64,000 bases of DNA from a bacterium (GTDB lineage Bacteria; Spirochaetota; UBA4802; UBA5550): NCBI GenBank assembly GCA_024224995.1, contig JAAENB010000544.1, positions 1-64,000 of the forward strand, given 5' to 3'. Each line of letters starts with the position of its first letter. The first letter of the stretch is position 1. The position numbers and the translations under genes were made by a program. Below the pieces are notes generated by a model. The model had not been told where the DNA came from. It saw nothing but the letters and a program-made list of their open reading frames with translations, and ran no database searches. Of this stretch, positions 27,872 through 38,028 are shown piece after piece.

Positions 27872-29500
27872 TTACTCATTCAATAAATTCTTATAACTTC
27901 CCATATGCAATCCAACAGCCCTGCTCGACACGTATATATTGCATCTTTTTTTATCCAGTACAATTTCTCGGAGAGAACAGCATCCCGCTTTGAACATATA
28001 CCGTCTTTTTTTTGTATCCAGATCAATTACGTCGATAGTATTCGACAAAGCCGAACCGACAAAAAGTAACCGCCTGTCTTCATCAACAGCAACTCCTCTT
28101 GGAGCAATCGCAACTTTTATTTTTTCTTCAATCGTAAAACTATTGGCGTCAACAACATATAAAAACCGGCCATTAAGAACTGAACAATATATTTTTGAAC
28201 CCGATACACAGAAACCGAATACTGCCCCTGGAAATGATATTTTTCTTTTCACCAATAATGTATTAGCATCCACTTCCCATAAAAAATATCCCCGGGGGTC
28301 ATTATGATTATACCAGTTTGTCAAATACAATACATTTTTTTTGGGGGAATATACAAACCCTGTATGGGCAAGACTTAATGGAGATATAACCCTTTCTTTT
28401 ACCACTTTGTTTCCGGATCTCTCTATTTTAATAATCTCAATATTATTCTCATCCAGTAAATAAAAATAATTATCGGTATGAATAATTTTAATATCTCCAT
28501 TATCAAATTTTTCATTAAAGATCCGACCCTTAACATTCAACGTAACAGGATCAATTATCAAAAGAGCGTATTCTTCTCTATTGACAATATATAATTCGTC
28601 TTTTTTTTCATCTATATCAATGGAAAGTGACAGATTTGCGCCCATCTTCGTTTGTGGATATACAAGCTGTTCCTTTGTATTACCAGGTAAATCAATGCGG
28701 TAAACAAAACAGTCTTCTTCTATAGAATGTTTCCAGTAATACAACTTTGATTCTTTTTGTGACAGTCTCAAGCCATATATATCTCCATTAACTAATCGAT
28801 TCAATGCATGATACTTTTCAACATTTTGTGGAGCAACTAACAGGTAAACAAAAACAAGCATTAAACAGTAATACATGTTTCTGAAATAAATTCCATACTT
28901 CTTATAAAAATTATTTACAAACAATGAATCCCGATATTTTAAATACAGGGGGAAACAAATAAATTCAGTAAACCCAATTGTGATTGCAAAAAATATTCCC
29001 CAAAAAAGGCCGGGGGGGTCCTGTTTAAAAATAGTGTTATTATTAAATAATAAAAAATTAAAGAAGACAAAAATCGAGCCGACAACAGTCATAATACTAA
29101 AAAAAAGAGGATCATTCAGCAAGCATGCGTATCCTCCTAAAACAACTACAGCAGCAATGAGCACTACCTTTTGTACCCGTTTCAAAATGCCGGAGTTTGG
29201 TTGAATATAAAGAAGAAACGGTATAACCAGTAAAAAAAACAGGAATGAAAGAGCCGGCCAGGAAATCTCGTATCTTCCTTCAAGCACGGTAATACAATTA
29301 AAGAAAAATCTGTCAATTATTTCATTGCCGCTGCGTAAAGAAAACAGGGAGTGCTGCAAATCAAGAAAGTAATAAACTCTATTTAAAACAAAGGCGTTAA
29401 TAAAAAAACTACGGAACAACAATAATTGTATCGAATAGATTAAAACAACAAAAAATATACAACTACGAATTTTCAATATTTTATGCATAACTGTTTTCAT
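27872..29500 (-). CDS. Membrane protein with C-terminal beta-propeller (paralogue 2 of 3)
   Basis: It has the same architecture as the proteins at 14466 and 29497: an N-terminal segment MHKILKIRS, about six membrane helices and a propeller of about 300 residues (APRGVAVDEDRRLLFVGS, then a blade with SLREIVLDKKRC). The start overlaps the stop of 29497-31107 by ATGA, so the two are translationally coupled; a start four codons later, at the second ATG, is possible. The tandem arrangement points to local duplication. The propeller is probably outside the cytoplasmic membrane and binding is the likely role. Confidence 0.7.
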   Translation of the reverse strand: MKTVMHKILKIRSCIFFVVLIYSIQLLLFRSFFINAFVLNRVYYFLDLQHSLFSLRSGNEIIDRFFFNCITVLEGRYEISWPALSFLFFLLVIPFLLYIQPNSGILKRVQKVVLIAAVVVLGGYACLLNDPLFFSIMTVVGSIFVFFNFLLFNNNTIFKQDPPGLFWGIFFAITIGFTEFICFPLYLKYRDSLFVNNFYKKYGIYFRNMYYCLMLVFVYLLVAPQNVEKYHALNRLVNGDIYGLRLSQKESKLYYWKHSIEEDCFVYRIDLPGNTKEQLVYPQTKMGANLSLSIDIDEKKDELYIVNREEYALLIIDPVTLNVKGRIFNEKFDNGDIKIIHTDNYFYLLDENNIEIIKIERSGNKVVKERVISPLSLAHTGFVYSPKKNVLYLTNWYNHNDPRGYFLWEVDANTLLVKRKISFPGAVFGFCVSGSKIYCSVLNGRFLYVVDANSFTIEEKIKVAIAPRGVAVDEDRRLLFVGSALSNTIDVIDLDTKKRRYMFKAGCCSLREIVLDKKRCNIYVSSRAVGLHMGSYKNLLNE

Positions 29501-31107
29501 AATATTAAATTTTTATAACTGGCAACAAACAAGCCTTCGGTTTTGGTTGAAACGTACATAGTACATCTTTTTTTATCCAACACGATCTCCCTCAACGAGC
29601 ATCGACCTGCTTTAAAGGCCCAAAGTCTTTTTTTACTCACCAGATCTATTACAACAACAATATTCGATATAGTATTTCCGGCAAATAAAAGCTGTCTTTC
29701 TTCATCAATGGCTACAGCTCTTGTTGCTAATGGTACATCGATTGTATCATCAATGGTAAAAGAATTAACATTCAGGACATATATGGACCTGCCGCTTACA
29801 ACAGCACAATATAATTTTTCATTATACAGGTAAAAACCAAGAATTGGTCCGGGAAACAACAATTTTCTCTTTTCCGAAAGTGTACCCGCATCAACCTCCC
29901 AGAGAAAAAAGCCACCGGGATCTTCGGGATTATACCAGTTACTAATATAAAGCACATTATTATCCGGATTATATAAAAACCTGCTGGAATACCCTAATTC
30001 CGATATCATATTTTCTGTTACTGTCTCATTTTCATACCTCGCAATTTTTATTACTTCAATATCATCCTCACACAAAAGAAACAAGTTCTTCGCGTTATGG
30101 GTAATTATTAAATCACCATTATCAAGTTTTTTATGAAAGAGCCTGCTTTTCATTCTTAGTTTTTCCGGATCCATTGAGACCAAAACATGATCCGTGCGGT
30201 TGATAATAAATAATTCATTTTTATTTTCATCTATATCAATAAACTCCGACAGGGACACGTCATTTTTGTCTTTTGGATACAGAAGGTTTTTCTTGCTATT
30301 GCCGGAAAGATCCATTGAATAAATACAATTATCATTACTGTCCCGGCACTCTCCTCTAAAGAACAACGTTGAATATTTTTGCGAAATTTTCAAACCATAG
30401 ACATCTCCATGAGCAATACGATCCATATTTTGAAAATTTCCCTCGGGTTGAGGCGCAAAAAGTATCAAAGACATCACAAGAATTAAATAATAGTATACGC
30501 TCCTGAAATAAGTTCTGAATTTATCACGTTTCAAACTCTTTCCGGAAGATGTATTGACGTATTTTACATAAAGCGGGTAACAAATCAACTCACTGATACC
30601 AATAGTGAAAAATAACAATATACCAAGATATACGCTTTGTTTCTCATTAGTAAATATTGTATTATTATCATATACTATGAAATCAAAAAAGATCAAGATA
30701 CAGTTAACAATAATAATTGCCGCTACAAAAACAAGATCATTAAGAAAGTATGCATATATTCCAACGAATATCAACAAAATATAAAATAGTACTTTTTTTT
30801 GTTTATTTTTAATATAATAAATAAAGGCTATTATTCCCAAATAAACTACAAAAAAGGCAGCGAACCATGAAAAAGAATAGTTCCCTTCGACTAATGCAAT
30901 ACAATTTCCAAATACTCTTTCAATCGAACTATACTCTGTTCGTAATTTAAACAATAAATGCTGCAAGTCAAAATTTAAAGTAATTATATTTAGAACTGAG
31001 GCATTAAAAACTAAACTGCGAAGCATAAATAATTGTATTGTATATGCTATAGCCAGTACAAAACAAATGCTGCGAATCTTTAATATGATTGATAAATATT
31101 TTCTCAT
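29497..31107 (-). CDS. Membrane protein with C-terminal beta-propeller (paralogue 3 of 3)
   Basis: Its 536 residues have the same layout as 14466 and 27872. The N-terminus starts MRKYLSIILKIRS, a loop after helix 1 has LQHLLFKLRTEYSS, and the propeller has LATRAVAVIDEERQLLF-like and SLREIVLDKKRCTMY segments. It lies ten bases after the radical SAM fusion gene at 31118 and is coupled to 27872. Both tandem copies sit between two B12-type radical SAM genes, so the propellers may present or bind the enzyme's product. No named family is recognised. Confidence 0.7.
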   Translation of the reverse strand: MRKYLSIILKIRSICFVLAIAYTIQLFMLRSLVFNASVLNIITLNFDLQHLLFKLRTEYSSIERVFGNCIALVEGNYSFSWFAAFFVVYLGIIAFIYYIKNKQKKVLFYILLIFVGIYAYFLNDLVFVAAIIIVNCILIFFDFIVYDNNTIFTNEKQSVYLGILLFFTIGISELICYPLYVKYVNTSSGKSLKRDKFRTYFRSVYYYLILVMSLILFAPQPEGNFQNMDRIAHGDVYGLKISQKYSTLFFRGECRDSNDNCIYSMDLSGNSKKNLLYPKDKNDVSLSEFIDIDENKNELFIINRTDHVLVSMDPEKLRMKSRLFHKKLDNGDLIITHNAKNLFLLCEDDIEVIKIARYENETVTENMISELGYSSRFLYNPDNNVLYISNWYNPEDPGGFFLWEVDAGTLSEKRKLLFPGPILGFYLYNEKLYCAVVSGRSIYVLNVNSFTIDDTIDVPLATRAVAIDEERQLLFAGNTISNIVVVIDLVSKKRLWAFKAGRCSLREIVLDKKRCTMYVSTKTEGLFVASYKNLIL

Positions 31108-31117
31108 AAACCCTATG

Positions 31118-33463
31118 TCACTTAAGTGATGCCGCCCCCCTATACTTAAACTCAGTTATTCCGAATAATTCAATGTATGCTCTTGATAATTTTGAACAGA
31201 ATGGAGAAAATTTACAGGTAAAACATTCCGAAAGTATAACTTCATCTACACTGCCTGCTTCGGCTTTTTCATATATCCTGTATTGAAATTTGTCCAGGGC
31301 GCAATATGGAATATTTTTTACTTTAATATCCAATCCTGTCTCGTCTGCATACTCAAAAACCCTGAACAAAAAAGGGAGGCAGTGGGAAATTTTTACTACT
31401 GCTGAGAAGATAAATTCAAACAAAATCTGTTTTACCCCAAGTCCACCGGCAAAATAAGCAATATCCGGCAAATCTTTATATGTGTCCTTATTTATCGGTA
31501 TCAATAAGGTAACGTCCTTACCATATTTGATTAAATGTTTTATCACGCTTATTATCTCAGGGGCGTTACTCAACGTACTATTATCACTCAAGAGCTGAAT
31601 TTCATACGAATCCACCCCAGCCTCAAGAGTTTTCAGAAAAAACGAAGACTCGCTTAACATTCGCCCATCTGTGCGAATGTGAATTGATTGATGCCCCATG
31701 CCTTTAGCGAGCCTGATTATTTCCAGAAAATCGGGTCTTGGTGGCGGTTTCCCGCCCACCAGTACCAGGTTTTTTGTCCCGGTCCTTACAGCTGACTCCA
31801 GTTCACTTTTTATTTCATCAAAAGTTATGGTAGTGTCGGTTACAATCTCCCGGAACTCATTCACCTGGTAGTCCATATGCCTGGTTTTTCTATATGCAAT
31901 TTCAGACAATCTGCCCCCATCCTCTACTAACCACTTTACCTGGAACCCGAATTTTTCAATACACCCAAAAATTTCACCAAGAGATGCAGCATTCTTCGCT
32001 TCAACTCCGGCAGAAGCCGAATTATTATTTATCATTATGAACTTAAGATTTTGATGCAACAGCAGGTTTGTTTGCAGGGCTTTCATAAAGTCATCAACAG
32101 TATAAAATGTCTCTTCATACTCTTTGAAATAGATTTTCCAGGCCCCGGCCTGAGTAAAGATATCAATGGATATTGTATAATACCCGTCATCCTCCAGTCT
32201 CTTCTCAATCATATACCGAAAATCATTCGCGACACGTTCCATCTTTTCTAATTCTATTTCATCAAATGAATAGCAAGATTCAATTTCAAAAGGTCTTCTA
32301 ACTGAATGCCGTATTTTATATTTTTCTTTTGAATAATAAAAAGGAGTTCCCGGATAAATATTGAGCAGATGAAAATTAATTAGCATCCCTTCAAAGTCCT
32401 TAATATATTCACTGGTTTCTAAAACTGTTTTTGAATTGTCACCCGGGAGTCCAATAATAACATCCATATCAATAATCGTTTGCGGCAGACTCTTCCGCAA
32501 ATATAAAAGATTTTTTTTTAAATTTTCTATATTCAGAGCAGGACCTTTCATATTTTTACGCGCTTCCACGCCAACAGTCTGCAAACCAATCCCAATACAT
32601 CCCACATTGACCTGTTTTAGTAAATCTATCTGGCTTTCGGTCACTGTCGCGGCATCCAGGTAAAAAACATATTTCAGTTTCCCTTCCGGATCATGCAGCT
32701 TAATCAAAAAAATTATTTTCTCAAAATACCGGTTCGACAGATTTATGCTGGAATCAATAAATGAAAAAATATAATAATCATTAGAAACCGCAAATTCAAT
32801 TTCTTTACCAATATTTGTGTCCGACAAAAAATCCATCTTGTTATAATTATTCCAGAGACAATAGCTACACTGGTATTTACATCCAGTATAGGATTCAATC
32901 ATATACACCTTGCGATCGGGCAATATTCCGCACATGAATGGAGAAGGGATATCATCAAGTTTTACAAATTCCGGTTCATTTTCATTTCTACAAATCCTTT
33001 CAGCGTCTCTCCGCACAACTCCCCGGACCTCTTTGAGATCTCTGTTGTCAAGCAGGCCTTCAACCAGGTTTCTTAATACATATTCTCCTTTGCCTTCAAT
33101 AATATAATCAACAAAATTGAATTCAGTCATTACCTCTTCAGCAATACCGGTAATATCGGGGCCTCCAAGGACAATTTTCGTTTCCATTCTTTTCTTTATG
33201 AAACCGGCAAGCGCTAAAAAAAAATCAAAATTATAATACCAACACGAAAAACCGATCATTTCGGGGTTGAGCTCCAGTAAACTCTCCGCCCAGAAATTTT
33301 CATATTCTTGCTCAATTTCGTTAATAGGTATATATACAATCTCGGTGAACAATTTGTCCGGCAACCGGGAATCCAGGTATGATTTCAACCTTGACAATCC
33401 AAAGGATTCACCAGGCCCCTGTAGATTGGGACCGATATACATACCAACCAGTACCAATTTCAT
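31118..33463 (-). CDS. Fusion: B12-type radical SAM enzyme + catalytically dead radical SAM/SPASM-type half
   Basis: Counting from the ATG at 33463 (chosen because MKLVLVGMY matches other B12-type starts; an in-frame GTG at 33496 is possible), residues 1-140 are the cobalamin-binding-type domain. Residues 190-440 are an active radical SAM core with CKYQCSYC (Cys195, Cys199, Cys202). From about 555 a second barrel follows (LVLVGGKPPPRPDFLEI in place of GGEP, then HIRTDGR), with no CX3CX2C before it. It ends with IPYCALD and CFTCKFSPFC then YIELFG, the auxiliary-cluster tail of the small radical SAM family at 3269 and 55213-57930. It is thus an enzyme fused to a substrate-binding or electron-transfer pseudoenzyme. 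It heads the minus-strand operon down to 26420. Confidence 0.82.
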   Translation of the reverse strand: MKLVLVGMYIGPNLQGPGESFGLSRLKSYLDSRLPDKLFTEIVYIPINEIEQEYENFWAESLLELNPEMIGFSCWYYNFDFFLALAGFIKKRMETKIVLGGPDITGIAEEVMTEFNFVDYIIEGKGEYVLRNLVEGLLDNRDLKEVRGVVRRDAERICRNENEPEFVKLDDIPSPFMCGILPDRKVYMIESYTGCKYQCSYCLWNNYNKMDFLSDTNIGKEIEFAVSNDYYIFSFIDSSINLSNRYFEKIIFLIKLHDPEGKLKYVFYLDAATVTESQIDLLKQVNVGCIGIGLQTVGVEARKNMKGPALNIENLKKNLLYLRKSLPQTIIDMDVIIGLPGDNSKTVLETSEYIKDFEGMLINFHLLNIYPGTPFYYSKEKYKIRHSVRRPFEIESCYSFDEIELEKMERVANDFRYMIEKRLEDDGYYTISIDIFTQAGAWKIYFKEYEETFYTVDDFMKALQTNLLLHQNLKFIMINNNSASAGVEAKNAASLGEIFGCIEKFGFQVKWLVEDGGRLSEIAYRKTRHMDYQVNEFREIVTDTTITFDEIKSELESAVRTGTKNLVLVGGKPPPRPDFLEIIRLAKGMGHQSIHIRTDGRMLSESSFFLKTLEAGVDSYEIQLLSDNSTLSNAPEIISVIKHLIKYGKDVTLLIPINKDTYKDLPDIAYFAGGLGVKQILFEFIFSAVVKISHCLPFLFRVFEYADETGLDIKVKNIPYCALDKFQYRIYEKAEAGSVDEVILSECFTCKFSPFCSKLSRAYIELFGITEFKYRGAASLK

Positions 33464-33641
33464 TTTATTATTGTTTTTATTCAAAGGCAGCACCACATTT
33501 TCACCGGATTAAGTTAAAAGACCACAAAAACATAATGATATACAAGTGTTAGAAATCAATAAAAAAAATGAAAAATTCTTGACTATGAAAATAAATTACT
33601 ATGTGCTATTTTGCATTAAATTTATAAGTATTAATTAGAAT

Positions 33642-35147
33642 ATGAATATAGTATTAATAAATCCCCCACAAGTGTTTTCCAAATACCAGGTAGCTGCCGG
33701 TGTAGTTCCTCCTCTTGGACTTGCTTATCTCGCTTCTTACCTGATCAAATCAGGTCATACCGTTACCATTATTGATTCCCTGGGAGAAGGACATAATATT
33801 CTAAGAGAATGGAAAGATGACTTGTATTTAAGAGGACTCCACTTTGCTGATATAATAAAAAAAATACCCCGTAACACACAGGTAGTGGGGATCTCAAACC
33901 ATTTCACAATTGCATTTCCCTCTGTATTAGCGCTTGCAGCCGAAATTAAGGAAAAATATAATATATCCCTGGTACTTGGAGGAGCAAACGCAACAGCACT
34001 ATACGAGGCAGCATTACAGGAAGAATGTGTTGATTATGTTCTTTTTAGTGAAGCGGAAACTTCATTCAATTCGTTATGTGCTTACCTGGCAGGTAAAGCA
34101 AATATCGATGATATAGATGGAATAGCCTATAAATCCAACGGCCATATCTTTTATAATCAGAAAACTTATTATATACCCGACCCGGACAAACTGCCGTTCC
34201 CTGCAAGAGATTTACTCCCCCAGGAGCAATACCAGGAAGCCCGTGAAGCTCATGGTCCTGCTCAAAAAAGGTGGACCACAATTATATCATCTCGCGGCTG
34301 TCCTTTTGAATGTACATTCTGCACATCCGAACTCTGGGGTCGAAAGTGGAGAGGGAGATCGGCAAAAAATGTTGTTGATGAGATTGAACTATGCATGAAC
34401 AGGTATCGCATCACCGAGTTCCATTTTGAAGATGAAAATATGACAATGAACGCAAAAAGAATGAATGAAATATGCGATGAAATTTTAAAAAGAGAATTAA
34501 AAATAAACTGGCAGACCCCTAATGGAATAAGAGCAGAAACAATCAATGGTGAACTATTAAAAAAAATGAAAGAGTCCGGATGCTGCCATGTCGTTTTTGC
34601 CCCTGAAAGCGGTTCACCAAAAGTTCTTAATGAAATAATGAATAAAAAACCGGATCTGGAAAAAATTGAGGAATTGATCATTATCGCAAATAAAATAAAA
34701 CTAAAGACCGCTGCCTTTTTCATTCTTGGCTGCCCCGGTGAGACAATTGATGACATAAAAAAAACCATGCAGTATTCGAAAAAACTCGCGAGAAAGGGGC
34801 TGGATGAGGTGGTGTTTAGTCTTTTTATACCAATTCCCGGTACAGAACTATTCCGGCAGTTAACCAAAAACGGTTATATATTACTGGACTACGAGTCTCT
34901 TGTTACCATTGGAGATATAAAAAAGGGTGTTTCTTTAACCAGGCATATAAGCGGTAAAAAGCTCATGCAGTACCGGCTAAAAGCGTATACCGGTTTCCAT
35001 TTAACAAAAGCAGTTTTTCATCCTTTTAAAACATTGCGTTCATTTTTTAATATTATAACCGGTAGAGAAGAGATAAAAACAGAACGGGTTTTTCATACAC
35101 TATTCAGAAGAATTTTCAAAAGAAACAAAATTAAAATAAAAACCTGA
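33642..35147 (+). CDS. B12-binding-domain radical SAM protein
   Basis: Its 501 residues start with the B12-type domain (VVPPLGLAYLASYLIKSGH, LVLGGANATA), then IISSRGCPFECTFC (Cys220, Cys224, Cys227) and the class motifs FAPESGSPKVL and FIPIPGTELF. The C-terminal 90 residues are basic and may touch the membrane. It is divergent from the fusion gene at 31118 and convergent, with only 13 bases between stops, with the GT-C-like gene at 35161. Reaction and substrate are not recognisable. Confidence 0.88.
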   Translation: MNIVLINPPQVFSKYQVAAGVVPPLGLAYLASYLIKSGHTVTIIDSLGEGHNILREWKDDLYLRGLHFADIIKKIPRNTQVVGISNHFTIAFPSVLALAAEIKEKYNISLVLGGANATALYEAALQEECVDYVLFSEAETSFNSLCAYLAGKANIDDIDGIAYKSNGHIFYNQKTYYIPDPDKLPFPARDLLPQEQYQEAREAHGPAQKRWTTIISSRGCPFECTFCTSELWGRKWRGRSAKNVVDEIELCMNRYRITEFHFEDENMTMNAKRMNEICDEILKRELKINWQTPNGIRAETINGELLKKMKESGCCHVVFAPESGSPKVLNEIMNKKPDLEKIEELIIIANKIKLKTAAFFILGCPGETIDDIKKTMQYSKKLARKGLDEVVFSLFIPIPGTELFRQLTKNGYILLDYESLVTIGDIKKGVSLTRHISGKKLMQYRLKAYTGFHLTKAVFHPFKTLRSFFNIITGREEIKTERVFHTLFRRIFKRNKIKIKT

Positions 35148-35160
35148 AAACCTCTTCATA

Positions 35161-36753
35161 TTATTGCATACTATTTCCTTTTTTCCCAGTAATATAATAT
35201 ATACCCAACCGGGAATCTTTATAATGGTATTCCTTTATCGGCATGGTTACAAAATTATTCCGGATCTTATTACACTGTTTAAAATAATCATCGGAATTAA
35301 ATTCATCTTGAAAGTTTAAGAAAACCTCATTATGTAAATCATCCAGTTTTCCCGAACAAGTATAATCAAATATCCCAACATAACAGGTAGTATTAAAATC
35401 AATGGTACTCTTATCAAGAAATTGGTCAAACTCAATTTTCTCCTGAGCCAAATAGCGATATCTGAAATTATCATGAACAATAAGAACACATTCTTCAGGA
35501 ACAACGGTATAAAGATCAAAGACCAATTGAGCCTGTTTTTTCCCGAGTTCCTGGCTATCATAAAAATATACCCTGGACACGGAATAAAGTACAATAATAA
35601 TTAGAATTCCAAATAGGAAGATATGCTTCCTTTGAGAAATAATATCCTTTATTCGATCAATTGCCACTAGAATAAAAAAAGATGAAACCGGCAAAATTAA
35701 ATACACTGTTCTTTGAAAGTCGCCCATATGCAGGGTTAAAGAAGCAGCTATTATAAAAAACAGGGGCAGTGCATATATCGATAAAAATATCAAAGAATCA
35801 TTATGACGAAACAGCATACCTTTTTTTAATAAGATTAGAAACAATATACCTACAATACATATACTAAAATATGCTTTTCCATATTCAACCACTATTGATA
35901 AAAAACTTTTTGATTCATACGCCGGAAGAACGATCTCGCCATAGCTCCAGAAAAAATCACCAAGCGATAATAAAATATAACTGAATGAAAACAGGAAGAG
36001 AATAATTGTAAAGATCCATTCCTTTGGGCTCAACAATCGGACATTGATGGGCCATACCGGGCCTGACGGGTCTTTATATTTCATCAATAAATAAATAACA
36101 AGAACCGATACCATACAATTCTCAAGTCGCGCGTAAATCATAAGCGGGTATACCGCAATCAATAAAGCAAGCAATAACTTTTTCCCGGTATCCAGGTATG
36201 CAAGAAGAGCAAAAGAAAAAAAGGTCAACAAAAACCGGGAAAGAACAAATGGATGAGGTCGAAAAACAATATCAAACACTGCGGGATCAATCATCAAAAA
36301 TGGAAGAACCAGTAGAATAATCAATCCGGATTGCGCTTTTTGGAAAGAAAGGAATGCTCTTTTTATAATACTCAACAACAATAGTACTTCAAAAAAATAT
36401 AAAACAACGTTAAAATAAAACGCCGTTTTGATATGGTAAAATGCCAGAAGAAAAATCTTTGAAAATGCCGGGTATGACATTTTAAAATATGAATTTCCAT
36501 TATAGCCATTTATCGAATACATTGCGTTCGATAAATGCTCAAGGTCTTTACAGGGGCTTTTTATAGTAAATGATCCCAAAAATACATTTAAGATAATAAA
36601 TACGCCAAAAACAATTATTATCGGTATAAACTCTTTTATTGTAAAGGGTTTACAATAGAATTTGATCAATCCGGGAAGATTTACCAAAAGAAGAAGAAAG
36701 AATATGATCCATATAACAAAAAGGCTTTCAAATAATATGGAATATAAATTCAT
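35161..36753 (-). CDS. GT-C-like polytopic membrane protein (paralogue of 7131 and 16750)
   Basis: This 530-residue protein has about ten membrane segments and a C-terminal soluble domain starting VVPEECVLIVHDN. The motifs FRPHPFVLSRFLLT, YARLENCMV and HMGDFQRTVYLI line up with the two paralogues, but the paired aspartates of the first loop are reduced to SPCKDLEHL. A decayed copy of its last codons and an upstream 56-base repeat recur at 39562-39673. It appears to be a single-gene unit. A lipid-linked glycosyl transfer role is inferred from architecture. Confidence 0.58.
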   Translation of the reverse strand: MNLYSILFESLFVIWIIFFLLLLVNLPGLIKFYCKPFTIKEFIPIIIVFGVFIILNVFLGSFTIKSPCKDLEHLSNAMYSINGYNGNSYFKMSYPAFSKIFLLAFYHIKTAFYFNVVLYFFEVLLLLSIIKRAFLSFQKAQSGLIILLVLPFLMIDPAVFDIVFRPHPFVLSRFLLTFFSFALLAYLDTGKKLLLALLIAVYPLMIYARLENCMVSVLVIYLLMKYKDPSGPVWPINVRLLSPKEWIFTIILFLFSFSYILLSLGDFFWSYGEIVLPAYESKSFLSIVVEYGKAYFSICIVGILFLILLKKGMLFRHNDSLIFLSIYALPLFFIIAASLTLHMGDFQRTVYLILPVSSFFILVAIDRIKDIISQRKHIFLFGILIIIVLYSVSRVYFYDSQELGKKQAQLVFDLYTVVPEECVLIVHDNFRYRYLAQEKIEFDQFLDKSTIDFNTTCYVGIFDYTCSGKLDDLHNEVFLNFQDEFNSDDYFKQCNKIRNNFVTMPIKEYHYKDSRLGIYYITGKKGNSMQ

Positions 36754-36845
36754 AAAAATATCAAAATTTGCTCAAAATCAATCATAACATATAGCACGAA
36801 AAGAATTAAAAACGCATGTACTTTATTTATTTAATTACCGTCTAG

Positions 36846-36901
36846 TGTCCAGTATTTTTTAATATGATAAAGAAATACTTATAAAGTGTGGAGTAGATCC
36901 G
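36846..36901. repeat. 56-base dispersed repeat, copy 1
   Basis: Bases 36846-36901 recur at 39618-39673 with four mismatches and no gap. Both copies lie upstream of divergent genes, about 90-100 bases before a plus-strand gene. Copy 1 is 93 bases before the minus-strand ATG at 36753. The repeat could be a duplicated promoter region; its AT-rich centre contains TATAAA-like boxes on both strands, but I cannot assign a promoter safely. Confidence 0.75.
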
Positions 36902-37002
36902 TTTATAACCGAATTACAACAAAAACCCGGCATGAGAAATAAAATGATTGAATATTTAACCGGGAATAGAATCATATATACAAATCAACCGGGAGTACCG
37001 CT

Positions 37003-38019
37003 TTGAAATATCTAAGATTCATACGCCTGGCATTTAAAGCCGTTTACGCGCGCCTCATTTCCAGGAGACCTCTTATTGTTGAATGGCAAATAACGAAAGA
37101 ATGCAACTCAGAGTGTTTATATTGTGATTATTACAAAGAATCCAATAAAAATGAATTATCATTGGAACAAATAAAAAAAATTGTCGATGAAATATCGGCA
37201 ATGGGTACTGAATATATTCATTTTACCGGGGGCGAAGCCCTGGTTCGCAACGATTTTATTGAGATACTAAAATATATCCGAAAAAAAAAGATCCGAATCT
37301 CTTTGAATACAAACGGTTTATTGTTTCCTCGCAAATTTGATGAGCTCAAACTCTATCTCAACATAACAAAGTTCAGTCTTGACGGCCCAAAAGAAATGCA
37401 TGATCATATAAGAGGAAGTGAATCATATGATGAAGTTATTCGATCAATTGAACTGGCAAAGAGTAATAATATAAAAGTTATAATCCTCACGGTTGTATCA
37501 AAAAACAATTATAAACAATTAGACTATACTGTTCAAATAGCAAAAAAATATTCCATAAAAGTTTTCTTCCAGTTCGCCGAAAAAAACATACTGGGCACCA
37601 GCACAGCAAACCCGGTTTCTCTTAATAATAATGAATTTTCCGAAGCAATAGACGCGCTTATTAAACTAAAAAAATCGAAGTTGGGGAAATATATTACGAA
37701 CACTATTCCGGGTATATTGCACTACGCGCGTGATGCCACCACAAGCAGTGCGAAAATTCCTTTTCCCCGGTGCCATTCCGCTAATATTTTCACAAAAATA
37801 ACCTCAGATGGTTCACTGGTTCCCTGCATTGGATCTTTCTATGATACAACGTATAATTGCGCGGATATTGGCTTTAAAGAAGCGTATACGCTCAGCAAAT
37901 TATCTAACGCCTGTCCTCGCTGCTATTGCGCAGGAAGAATTGAAGCGAATCTTATGCTTTCTTTTAACCCGGGAGTGGTTGTTAATCATTTAAGAACGAT
38001 ACTTTTGTATAAAGTATAA
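37003..38019 (+). CDS. Radical SAM protein, HpnH-type (paralogue of 8511 and 10847)
   Basis: The start is TTG at 37003, supported by GGGAG about ten bases upstream and by alignment with the basic leaders of the paralogues (SRRPLIVEWQITKEC). CNSECLYC (Cys34, Cys38, Cys41) and HFTGGEAL form the active site. C-terminal cysteines (PRCHSAN, VPCIGS, CPRCYC) could bind one or two auxiliary clusters. It is convergent with the B12-type gene at 38029, with nine bases between the stops. The substrate is unknown. Confidence 0.83.
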   Translation: MKYLRFIRLAFKAVYARLISRRPLIVEWQITKECNSECLYCDYYKESNKNELSLEQIKKIVDEISAMGTEYIHFTGGEALVRNDFIEILKYIRKKKIRISLNTNGLLFPRKFDELKLYLNITKFSLDGPKEMHDHIRGSESYDEVIRSIELAKSNNIKVIILTVVSKNNYKQLDYTVQIAKKYSIKVFFQFAEKNILGTSTANPVSLNNNEFSEAIDALIKLKKSKLGKYITNTIPGILHYARDATTSSAKIPFPRCHSANIFTKITSDGSLVPCIGSFYDTTYNCADIGFKEAYTLSKLSNACPRCYCAGRIEANLMLSFNPGVVVNHLRTILLYKV

Positions 38020-38028
38020 ATAAAAGTA

